5,977 bases of DNA from Streptosporangiaceae bacterium (GTDB lineage Bacteria; Actinomycetota; Actinomycetes; Streptosporangiales; Streptosporangiaceae). Below, piece after piece: positions 1 to 5,289 of this stretch (within the stretch, counting starts at the first letter, position 1; every line of letters starts with the position of its first letter). Where the stretch lies: contig JASHOI010000054.1 of assembly GCA_030041195.1 (NCBI GenBank), forward strand, positions 1 through 5,977, read 5' to 3'. The notes under the pieces are model-generated. The model saw only the letters and a program-made list of their open reading frames with translations, was not told the DNA's origin and searched no databases. The translations under genes were made by a program, and so were the position numbers.

Positions 1-89
1 GCAGTTCCGCCTTCGATATGGCTCACGAAGTCGCGCTCTCGACCGAACTCTTTCCGGGCCGGAATTGGGTGATCCGCGCGTGCGGACTG
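1..89. other. Window edge, no supported gene
   Basis: This is the sequence downstream of the putative anti-sigma gene. Some frames stay open across it, but none has a recognisable protein motif and it is too short to judge. A small hairpin (5-bp arms at 52-56 and 60-64) lies about 26 nt past the anti-sigma stop codon; it has no T-run and I do not call it a terminator. Confidence 0.4.
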
Positions 90-1316
90 CTACCCCAGGG
101 GGTCGGCAGTCCACTTAGCCGGGTTCAGGCCAAGTAGGTGCAGCCTCGTGTACACGCCGAACGCACCGCCTAGCTGGTAGCTGCCGGGCAGCGGCGCCGC
201 CCCGGCCTCCTCCGGAGCCATGTCCAGGTAGATGTTCACGTCGAGCCCGTCGATCGGCTGCATCGAGCAGAGCATCTCCACATTCTTGGCGATGTGGTCG
301 TCCAAGGCGCGGTATTCCCAGTTCACCCCGTACCTGGTCACGTACGACGACTGTCCGCTGACGTAGTTACAGCCATAACCGAGAGGCTTGGTCGCGCTGA
401 TCGACAGCGCCGACGTGTCGGCGGCCGGGCCTGCGTTCAAGCCGTCGGCGAGCAGCCGCCCGTCGACTACGTGAAAACCCATCTCCTGCAGGGACCAGCC
501 GGCCGGCAACGGGCTGGACAGCCTTAGGTCGAAGACCAGCGGCGTCTTCTGTGCGTACTTGACCGCGTCAGCGATCTTGAGGACCAGGTGCCGCGTCGCA
601 GCCGGTGCCGGAGTCTGCCTGGCCCGCTTATCCGCGGCCGAGCCGACGCCCTTGAGGCGAGCGGCGTCCTTCCCGCGGAAGATGGCGGCAGCGGCGGGGC
701 TGCCTGCGGTGATGCGCACGTCGGCCCAGGCACCGGGAGCATACTCCCAGGCGATGCCGCGGCCGTCGATGATCCACAAGGCCGGCCTGCCGTTGACGTC
801 CGGGGCCTTACCGCTCGTCCCACGGGTGCAGTTGCCGGATGCCCCAGCACCCGTCGCGCACGCGCCCCGAGCGTGGACGGCGAGGCTCACCATCGCGCCG
901 TTTGCCGCCACCGCTGTGCGGTCCACCTCCGTCGGGCCGGAGTTGAGCAGGCCACCGGCGTCGAGCGGAATGCTGGCCTCGGAGTACCCGGCGGGCAGCC
1001 ACCCGAACGCGGCGTACGGCACTAGCACGTTGAACGTCGGGGGGGCCGAGGCGGGCATGGCCTGCTGCCTGACCGACCCGGCGGAACTGGATGAGGACGC
1101 AGCCGTCTTTGACCCCCCGGTGCTACTGGAGGAAATGACAGCCGGGACGACGGCGACCGCCGCGGCGACCGCAACCACCGCCAGGGCGCTGGCCCCGGCC
1201 TGCAGCTGCCTCCGGCGGCGGCCGTGGCGAAGAGCCCTCGCGATGCTCACCCGCGACGCCGGCGCCGGAGGATCAGTGATGGACGCGAGCAGGGTGATGA
1301 CGGAGTTGTCGTCCAC
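90..1316 (-). CDS. Single-pass membrane protein, probable anti-sigma factor partner of the SigE-family sigma factor
   Basis: The protein has 408 residues and starts at a GTG. A GGAAGG ribosome binding site (1330-1325) sits 8 nt upstream, inside the end of the sigma gene. Residues 1-38 are cytoplasmic and contain DPPAPASRVSIARALRHGRRRR, split here as DPPAPASRVSIA (16-27) and RALRHGRRRR (28-37), a layout common in short-tailed membrane proteins encoded next to SigE-family sigma factors. Residues 39-62 form one transmembrane helix, followed by a Ser/Thr/Gly-rich linker (63-82). The rest (about 90-408) is extracytoplasmic. That part seems to hold two related units: LPAGYS (107), GGLLNSGP (121) and IAWEY (188) recur as LPAGWS (270), GRLLADGLNAGP (286) and VNWEY (331). 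Four cysteines (153, 163, 316, 350) could form two disulfides. No zinc-binding anti-sigma motif (HxxxCxxC) is visible, so the anti-sigma role is inferred from position and topology. It follows the sigma gene by 3 nt, which implies translational coupling. A separate lipoprotein-like sensor role cannot be excluded. Confidence 0.8.
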   Translation of the reverse strand: MDDNSVITLLASITDPPAPASRVSIARALRHGRRRRQLQAGASALAVVAVAAAVAVVPAVISSSSTGGSKTAASSSSSAGSVRQQAMPASAPPTFNVLVPYAAFGWLPAGYSEASIPLDAGGLLNSGPTEVDRTAVAANGAMVSLAVHARGACATGAGASGNCTRGTSGKAPDVNGRPALWIIDGRGIAWEYAPGAWADVRITAGSPAAAAIFRGKDAARLKGVGSAADKRARQTPAPAATRHLVLKIADAVKYAQKTPLVFDLRLSSPLPAGWSLQEMGFHVVDGRLLADGLNAGPAADTSALSISATKPLGYGCNYVSGQSSYVTRYGVNWEYRALDDHIAKNVEMLCSMQPIDGLDVNIYLDMAPEEAGAAPLPGSYQLGGAFGVYTRLHLLGLNPAKWTADPLG

Positions 1317-1319
1317 AGG

Positions 1320-1889
1320 TCACACCTTCCAGGTTTCTAGCGGGCTGAGGGCTCGGCGCAGTGCAGCCAGGGCTTTGGCCGTCTGGCTCTTGACGGTGCC
1401 CTCGGAGCAGCCCAGTTCCTTCGCCGTCTGGTTGATCGGCAGGCCATAGCAGTAGCGGAGCACCACAGTCGCCCGCTGCCTAGGCGGAAGCGCAGCGAGC
1501 GCGGTACGGACGTCCAAGCGGGCGTCTTGGTCCGCGGTGGCGGCGGGATGCTCGGGGTAGCCGCCGTCCAATCGGACGCGGCGGCTCCAGGGCGAGCGGC
1601 ACTCGGCGATGAACGCACGCACCAGGACCGTGCGCGCGTAGGCGTCAGTGCTCGACGCGTCCCTGGCCCGGTTCCAGTGCGTGTACAGGCTGGTGATGGC
1701 GACCTGGGTGAGGTCGTCGGCAAGCTGCCAGTCCTGGGTGAGCCGGTAGGCGATCCGGCGCAGCCAGGGAAGGCGGGCCTGCACGTACTCGGTGTACTCG
1801 GCTTCCCTCGATTGCCTTATCGGCGGACCGGCCGACCAGGATTGCCGGATGCGTTCGGTTCGATCCTCACTAGGAGGGAGCAAGTCCAT
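1320..1889 (-). CDS. SigE-family ECF RNA polymerase sigma factor
   Basis: This is a group 4 (extracytoplasmic function) sigma factor that would direct RNA polymerase to a small stress or envelope regulon. From the chosen ATG it has 189 residues. Region 2 (about 31-100) includes EYTEYVQARLPWLRRIAYRL and the DDLTQVAITSLYTHW core-binding and -10 recognition helix. Region 4 (about 125-181) includes ALPPRQRATVVLRYCYGL and the helix-turn-helix GCSEGTVKSQTAKALAALR (160-178), which closely matches the SigE-family signature. The frame stays open up to 2051, but the added residues look like non-coding translation. ATG 1889 leaves an N-terminal tail of about 30 residues before region 2, longer than usual. 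No Shine-Dalgarno sequence precedes this ATG, so translation may be leaderless or start elsewhere. A GTG two codons upstream (1895) is an alternative. The anti-sigma gene follows after 3 nt. Confidence 0.92.
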   Translation of the reverse strand: MDLLPPSEDRTERIRQSWSAGPPIRQSREAEYTEYVQARLPWLRRIAYRLTQDWQLADDLTQVAITSLYTHWNRARDASSTDAYARTVLVRAFIAECRSPWSRRVRLDGGYPEHPAATADQDARLDVRTALAALPPRQRATVVLRYCYGLPINQTAKELGCSEGTVKSQTAKALAALRRALSPLETWKV

Positions 1890-1907
1890 ACTCACTAGGA
1901 GGGAGCA
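1866..1907. repeat. 17-bp perfect direct repeat over the sigma factor start
   Basis: The sequence CTCACTAGGAGGGAGCA occurs at 1866-1882 and again at 1891-1907, with a 25-bp period and an 8-bp spacer. One copy lies inside the first codons of the sigma gene and the other just upstream of its ATG. The period is not a multiple of three, so the copies are read in different frames. It could be a tandem operator or the remains of a 25-bp tandem duplication. Confidence 0.75.
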
Positions 1908-1924
1908 GGCAGGGGTTTTGTTGC
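1897..1924 (-). promoter_or_regulatory. Possible ECF-type promoter of the sigma operon
   Basis: On the minus strand, GCAAC (1924-1920) followed by a TC-containing stretch near 1905-1897 resembles the AAC ... TC pattern of SigE-type promoters. It would place transcription start at or next to the ATG at 1889, consistent with the missing ribosome binding site and with autoregulation. Spacing is not ideal and the motif is short, so this is tentative. Confidence 0.2.
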
Positions 1925-2014
1925 CCGCGGTTTTCAGGATGGCGAGGCGGAGCGTCCGGGCATGACTGCCGCTGGCCCCGTTTAGCCGCAGTGAAGGGTG
2001 CCATGAGCCGCAAA

Positions 2015-2031
2015 CGGAGGGTAGGCCTCCG
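2015..2031 (-). terminator. Possible terminator hairpin after the alpha/beta hydrolase
   Basis: CGGAGG (2015-2020) and CCTCCG (2026-2031) form a perfect 6-bp stem with a 5-nt loop, about 45 nt beyond the hydrolase stop codon. On the minus strand it is followed by TTTG, a poor T-run, which is common for high-GC actinobacteria. It may separate the hydrolase from the sigma operon. Confidence 0.35.
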
Positions 2032-2076
2032 CGCGTTCGCGTGTAGGGCATCTCCTGGCGGTCATGGACTTGCTGC

Positions 2077-2952
2077 TCAGCTCGTGGCGACGGCCGCGTC
2101 GATGATGACCTGGGTCACGACGCCCGGTGCCGAGATGAGTGAGAGGTGCCCGGCGGTGACGTCGGTTATGTGCGCCCCGGCGCGGCGGGCCATGAATTCC
2201 AGCTCGGCCGGCGGGATGACCTTGTCCGCCGTGCCGATGACCGCCCACGACGGAATCGTCTGCCAGGCGGGCGGGCCAGACGGCTCGGTGACGGCGCTGG
2301 CCGCCAGCGGCTGTTGCGATGCTGCCAGCTGAGCAGCGAGACCAGCGGGAAGGCCGCTCGCGAAACACGCGGCGAACAGGCTGGGCTTGATATACGTGTC
2401 GACGTCGCCTGCCGGGCCGCCGGGATAGGGCACCAGGTCGAAGACGTCGGCCGGGTCGGCGGCCAGGCAGGAGCCGGGCTGGGCGGTCAGCAGCTGCTCA
2501 ACGGATTCGCCGTCGGCGGGGATGAACGCGTCCACGTACACCAGCGCCTTGACCTCCGGGTCGCCGACAGCGGCGTTGGTGATGACGGCGCCGCCATAGG
2601 AGTGGCCGACCAGCACGACCGGCTTGCCTTGCAGTGCCGGGTTCTCAGTAAGGAAGTCGTGCAGGTAGGCGGCGTCGTATGAGAGCCCGCGCAGCGGGTC
2701 CGGCGGCGCGTAGACGGTGAAGCCGTCGTGCTGCAGCAACCGGATCTCGCCGCTCCAGCTGGAGGAGTCCGCCCAGGCGCCGTGCTCGAGGACGATGACG
2801 GGCCGGGGCCCGCCGTTCCAGCGGAAGACGTGCGAGCTGCTGGCCCGCGCAGAGCTGCTGGTCACGGCCGCGACTACGACGGCCAAGACGATCAATATGC
2901 CTGTGATGACCAACCGTGGGCGGGTGGCGTGCGCCGCTAGCGAGACCTTCAT
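2077..2952 (-). CDS. Exported or membrane-anchored alpha/beta-fold hydrolase
   Basis: This is a 291-residue serine hydrolase of the alpha/beta fold (esterase-like), substrate unknown. Residues 1-38 look like a signal peptide or anchor: a short basic N-terminus, a hydrophobic core (14-31, LVITGILIVLAVVVAAV) and a possible cleavage site after ARA (35-37), so it likely acts outside the membrane. The fold markers are the oxyanion strand HGAWADSSSW (57-66), the nucleophile elbow GHSYGG (116-121, Ser118), an acid residue in GTADKVIPP (Asp243) and the catalytic His in AGHLSL (His269). Cys162 and Cys196 could form a disulfide. The length fits the family plus signal peptide. The start at 2952 is set by AGGAG (2962-2958) 5 nt upstream and by the signal peptide. 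The frame is open to 3336, but the extra 128 codons show no domain. It is transcribed divergently from the amidohydrolase and lies 187 nt upstream of the sigma gene, likely as a separate unit. Confidence 0.9.
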   Translation of the reverse strand: MKVSLAAHATRPRLVITGILIVLAVVVAAVTSSSARASSSHVFRWNGGPRPVIVLEHGAWADSSSWSGEIRLLQHDGFTVYAPPDPLRGLSYDAAYLHDFLTENPALQGKPVVLVGHSYGGAVITNAAVGDPEVKALVYVDAFIPADGESVEQLLTAQPGSCLAADPADVFDLVPYPGGPAGDVDTYIKPSLFAACFASGLPAGLAAQLAASQQPLAASAVTEPSGPPAWQTIPSWAVIGTADKVIPPAELEFMARRAGAHITDVTAGHLSLISAPGVVTQVIIDAAVATS

Positions 2953-2987
2953 GACCGCTCCTGCTTCTGGGTAGATGGGTAAGGCAG

Positions 2988-3032
2988 AAGCTAAGCTGGG
3001 GGCCGGCTGCCACGCTTGCGTCACCTGACTGA
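2988..3032 (-). promoter_or_regulatory. Candidate promoter/operator of the hydrolase, with 20-bp element
   Basis: Read on the minus strand, the element TCAGTCAGGTGACGCAAGCG (3032-3013) is followed after 19 nt by TAGCTT (2993-2988), which fits an actinobacterial -10 (TAnnnT). A transcript from there would have a leader of about 30 nt that includes the AGGAG site. The -35 is not canonical, so the element may be an activator or repressor site. The call rests on the matching arrangement on the other side of the region. Confidence 0.4.
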
Positions 3033-3222
3033 TTCGAGCGGCCTCACAGTTAGGCCTTCCGCCCAGTGGGCCATGTATTCGGCGCGCTGTCGCAGTCACT
3101 TGACCCAAAGCCAGGCGGGCCTTCGGGGTGATCCGGTGCTGCCGTGGCTTTGGACGGTAAGAGCTTCCTGCGGTCCCGGCATCGGCAGAGATAACCGCAG
3201 GTTCAGTCAGCTGACACAAGCG
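3013..3222. repeat. 20-bp imperfect inverted repeat pair, 18/20 identical
   Basis: The right copy TCAGTCAGCTGACACAAGCG (3203-3222, plus strand) matches the left copy TCAGTCAGGTGACGCAAGCG (3032-3013, minus strand) at 18 of 20 positions. The core of the right copy, GTCAGCTGAC (3206-3215), is a perfect palindrome; the left core differs by one base. The pair encloses a 170-bp non-coding stretch. It is either a duplicated operator for two divergent genes or the terminal repeats of a small non-autonomous mobile element. No flanking target duplication is visible. Confidence 0.75.
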
Positions 3223-3246
3223 GAAAACGGCCAGCGTTCGTAGCGT
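3203..3246 (+). promoter_or_regulatory. Candidate promoter/operator of the amidohydrolase, with 20-bp element
   Basis: The element at 3203-3222 is followed after 18 nt by TAGCGT (3241-3246), a plausible -10. This parallels the hydrolase side, where the same element and a TAGCTT are 19 nt apart. Transcription would start near 3253, giving a leader of about 55 nt. The palindromic core suggests a dimeric regulator. No regulator gene for it can be named from the window. Confidence 0.4.
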
Positions 3247-3307
3247 CGCAATGTGCCAGGCCTGCGCGAGCGTGGCAGATCCGCTGCCGAGGGAAGGGAT
3301 GCGGAGC

Positions 3308-5158
3308 ATGTCTAAACCACACTCCTGGACGTCCATGCCGGTGGCGGGGCTCGGCCCGGCCGAGCGCGCCGATGATCCCGCGGACCTGGTGGTGCGGAAC
3401 GGCCGCGTCTACACGGGGGATGCTCGCCGGCCGTTCGCGGGCGCGATAGCGATCAGCGACGGCAAGGTGCTCGCCGTGGGTGACGATCACGATATGGCGC
3501 GGTACGTCACGCACGTCACCCGCGTGGTGGATGCCATGGGCCGCCGGGTCATCCCGGGCCTGATCGATGCGCACATGCACGTCATCAGGACCGGCCTGCA
3601 CTACCTGCTGGAGCTGCGCTGGGATGGTGTGCCGTCGCTCGGCCAGGCGCTGGCGATGCTCCGCGACCAGGCGGCCCGAACCCCGCCAGGCCAGTGGGTG
3701 CAGGTCATCGGCGGGTGGAGCAAGGAACAGTTCGCCGAGCAGCGGCTGCCCACGATCGGCGAGCTGAACGCCGCCGCGCCCGATACCCCGGTGATGGTCA
3801 CCCATCTGTATCAGGCGGTGCTGCTGAACCGCGCCGCTCTGCACGCGGCCGGATACACTCGCGACACGCCGGAGGTACCCGGCGGCCAGATCGTCCGCGA
3901 CTACAACGGGCAGCCGACCGGGTTGCTGCTGGCGGCTCCCGCCGCGAACCTGCTGTACGCGGCGATCGGGAAGGCGCCGGTGCTCGGCGAAGAAGGCCAG
4001 CTCGAGTCGACCCGGGAGTTCCTGCGCGAGCTGAACCGGTTCGGGCTGACGTCGGTGATCGATGCGGCTGGCGGGTTCCAGTCATTCCCCGAGCACTACG
4101 CCGCCGTCACGCGGCTCGCCGCGGGCGGGGATCTGTCGGTCCGGCTGGCCTACCATCTGTTTCCTCAGGTGCCGGGGCAGGAACTCGACGACATCCGGCG
4201 CTGGATCGCGAGCGTGCGGCCCGGAGACGGCGACGACTGGCTGCGCCTCAACGGCGCCGGTGAGGGCCTGGTCTGGTCGGCGATCGACTTTGAGAACTTC
4301 GCCGAGCCGCGGCCCGAGCTGCCCGGCTCGGCCGCCCGGGACCTGGAGGCCGCGATCCGGCTGCTGGCGGAGCACGGCTGGCCGTTCCGGCTGCATGCCA
4401 CGTACGACGAGACCATCCGCACCGTCCTGGACGTCTTGGAGAAGACCGGCGCCTTCCCCGGCAGCGTGCGGTGGATCCTTGACCACGCCGAGACGATCTC
4501 AGCAGAAAGCATCGACCGCGTCGCCAAGCTGGGCGGCGCCATCTCGGTCCAGCACCGCATGGCCTACCAGGGCCGCGCCTTCGCCGAGCGCTACGGGCGC
4601 GAGCGCGCGGCACAGGCCCCGCCCGTGAAAGGCATGCTGGCCCGCGGGGTGCCGGTGGCCGCGGGCACCGACGCCCCCCGGGTCTCCACCTACAACCCGT
4701 GGCACGCTCTCGACTGGCTGGTCCGCGGCCAGACGGTCGGCGGCCTGCAGCTCTACGGCCCGGACAACCTGCTGGACCGGGAAACCGCGCTGCGCCTGTA
4801 CACCAAGGCCGGGGCCGAACTCACCGGCGAGGCCGATCACAAGGGCATCCTCGCCGAGGGCTACGTCGCCGACCTGGCCGTGCTCTCCGACGACTACCTG
4901 ACGGTCCCGGACGAAGACATCTCCCGGATCGAGTCGGTGCTCACCATCACCGGTGGGAAGATCGTCTACTCGGCAGCGGAATACGAGGGCCTGGTCGCGC
5001 CCGCGCCGCCGATCGAACCGGCCTGGTCCCCAGCCGCGCGGTACGCCGGCTACCAGCGGTCCGCGGCGCCCGGAGCTGCCCAGGCCCAGGCGGTAACCGA
5101 GGCCGCCGCCGACTCGAAGCAGCAACACCAATGGCGCGCGGCGCGAGCCCTGGAATGA
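3308..5158 (+). CDS. Metal-dependent amidohydrolase, YtcJ-like (amidohydrolase family 3)
   Basis: The protein has 616 residues from ATG 3308 and hydrolyses C-N bonds in a substrate that cannot be told from sequence; the family includes N-substituted formamide deformylases and many uncharacterised members. It is probably cytoplasmic, as no signal peptide is seen. After a 23-residue leader the beta-sandwich begins (ADLVVRNGRVYTGDARR, about 25-41). The metal-site motif IDAHMH follows, with His89 and His91. Further likely ligands are His363 (RLHATYDET), His393 (LDHAETIS) and Asp455 (GTDAPR). The C-terminal beta part contains LAEGYVADLAVLSDDYL (about 515-531) and ends in the VLTITGGKIVY strand. 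The last 30 residues are an Ala/Gln-rich tail, probably disordered. GGAAGGG (3292-3298) lies 9 nt before 3308 and supports that start. An ATG at 3299 directly abuts this sequence, and one at 3251 would add unlikely residues. The gene is divergent from the exported hydrolase and convergent with the LuxR gene. Confidence 0.92.
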   Translation: MSKPHSWTSMPVAGLGPAERADDPADLVVRNGRVYTGDARRPFAGAIAISDGKVLAVGDDHDMARYVTHVTRVVDAMGRRVIPGLIDAHMHVIRTGLHYLLELRWDGVPSLGQALAMLRDQAARTPPGQWVQVIGGWSKEQFAEQRLPTIGELNAAAPDTPVMVTHLYQAVLLNRAALHAAGYTRDTPEVPGGQIVRDYNGQPTGLLLAAPAANLLYAAIGKAPVLGEEGQLESTREFLRELNRFGLTSVIDAAGGFQSFPEHYAAVTRLAAGGDLSVRLAYHLFPQVPGQELDDIRRWIASVRPGDGDDWLRLNGAGEGLVWSAIDFENFAEPRPELPGSAARDLEAAIRLLAEHGWPFRLHATYDETIRTVLDVLEKTGAFPGSVRWILDHAETISAESIDRVAKLGGAISVQHRMAYQGRAFAERYGRERAAQAPPVKGMLARGVPVAAGTDAPRVSTYNPWHALDWLVRGQTVGGLQLYGPDNLLDRETALRLYTKAGAELTGEADHKGILAEGYVADLAVLSDDYLTVPDEDISRIESVLTITGGKIVYSAAEYEGLVAPAPPIEPAWSPAARYAGYQRSAAPGAAQAQAVTEAAADSKQQHQWRAARALE

Positions 5159-5289
5159 CTGCCGCACAGGAGGAGGCCAGGAATGCGGTCGCCCAAAAGG
5201 TCGTGAGCGGGCCCGGCCACGGCGCGGAGTCTAGGCACCGCTGGGATTCCTGCGTTCCAGCACTTCTCGCAGCTGGGTGCGGGATGTGA
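5155..5289 (+). CDS. Possible small ORF overlapping the amidohydrolase stop (ATGA)
   Basis: An ATG at 5155 overlaps the amidohydrolase TGA in the ATGA arrangement typical of translational coupling. It opens a 44-residue frame beginning MTAAQEEARNAVAQKVV, which could form an amphipathic helix. From 5231 onward it runs antisense through the end of the LuxR gene, and its second half (Trp- and Cys-containing, ending GCGM) looks like chance translation. It resembles no family I know. It may be a real small protein, a truncated former gene, or chance. Confidence 0.15.
   Translation: MTAAQEEARNAVAQKVVSGPGHGAESRHRWDSCVPALLAAGCGM
5168..5185 (+). promoter_or_regulatory. Strong Shine-Dalgarno sequence without a gene
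   Basis: AGGAGGAGG (5168-5176) sits 6 nt before an ATG (5183-5185), the best ribosome binding site in the window. The frame it serves encodes only seven residues (MRSPKRS) before a TGA at 5204-5206. It could be the remains of a lost downstream gene in the amidohydrolase operon. Confidence 0.5.
5202..5221. terminator. Possible bidirectional terminator hairpin between convergent genes
   Basis: CGTG (5202-5205) pairs with CACG (5218-5221), and GC (5207-5208) with GC (5216-5217), leaving one bulged A and a 7-nt GC-rich loop. It lies between the convergent amidohydrolase and LuxR stop codons. It has no T-run on either strand, so the call rests mainly on position. Confidence 0.25.

Larger units (their letters stand above)
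2953..3307. other. Divergent intergenic region (355 bp)
   Basis: This is the shared upstream region of the hydrolase (minus) and the amidohydrolase (plus). I see no convincing gene. It holds a pair of inverted 20-bp elements at 3013-3032 and 3203-3222 and candidate -10 hexamers next to each. The 170 bp between the elements shows no motif I recognise. Confidence 0.7.

Noticed and set aside
52..64. Small hairpin after the anti-sigma gene as a terminator
   Set aside because: The arms are only 5 bp with a 3-nt loop and no T-run follows on the minus strand.
559..1449. Long plus-strand frame of 296 codons opposite the anti-sigma and sigma genes
   Set aside because: It is Ala/Arg/Pro-rich antisense translation without motifs, and the minus-strand genes explain the region.
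1890..2051. N-terminal extension of the sigma factor frame from ATG 2051
   Set aside because: The extra 54 residues do not resemble any sigma region, and SigE-family proteins begin shortly before region 2.
3100..3105. TTGACC as a -35 box for the amidohydrolase
   Set aside because: No reasonable -10 hexamer lies 16-19 nt downstream.
3016..3243. 75-codon plus-strand frame in the divergent intergenic region
   Set aside because: It has no ribosome binding site, no recognisable motif, and overlaps the paired 20-bp elements.
2953..3336. N-terminal extension of the hydrolase frame (128 codons without a stop, from an ATG at 3336)
   Set aside because: The AGGAG site and a good signal peptide both fit the start at 2952, the extension shows no domain, and it would overlap the amidohydrolase start. 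Long open frames are common by chance at this GC content.
4499..5167. Long minus-strand frame of 222 codons opposite the amidohydrolase
   Set aside because: It is Gly/Arg-rich and lies entirely within a well-supported catalytic gene on the other strand.
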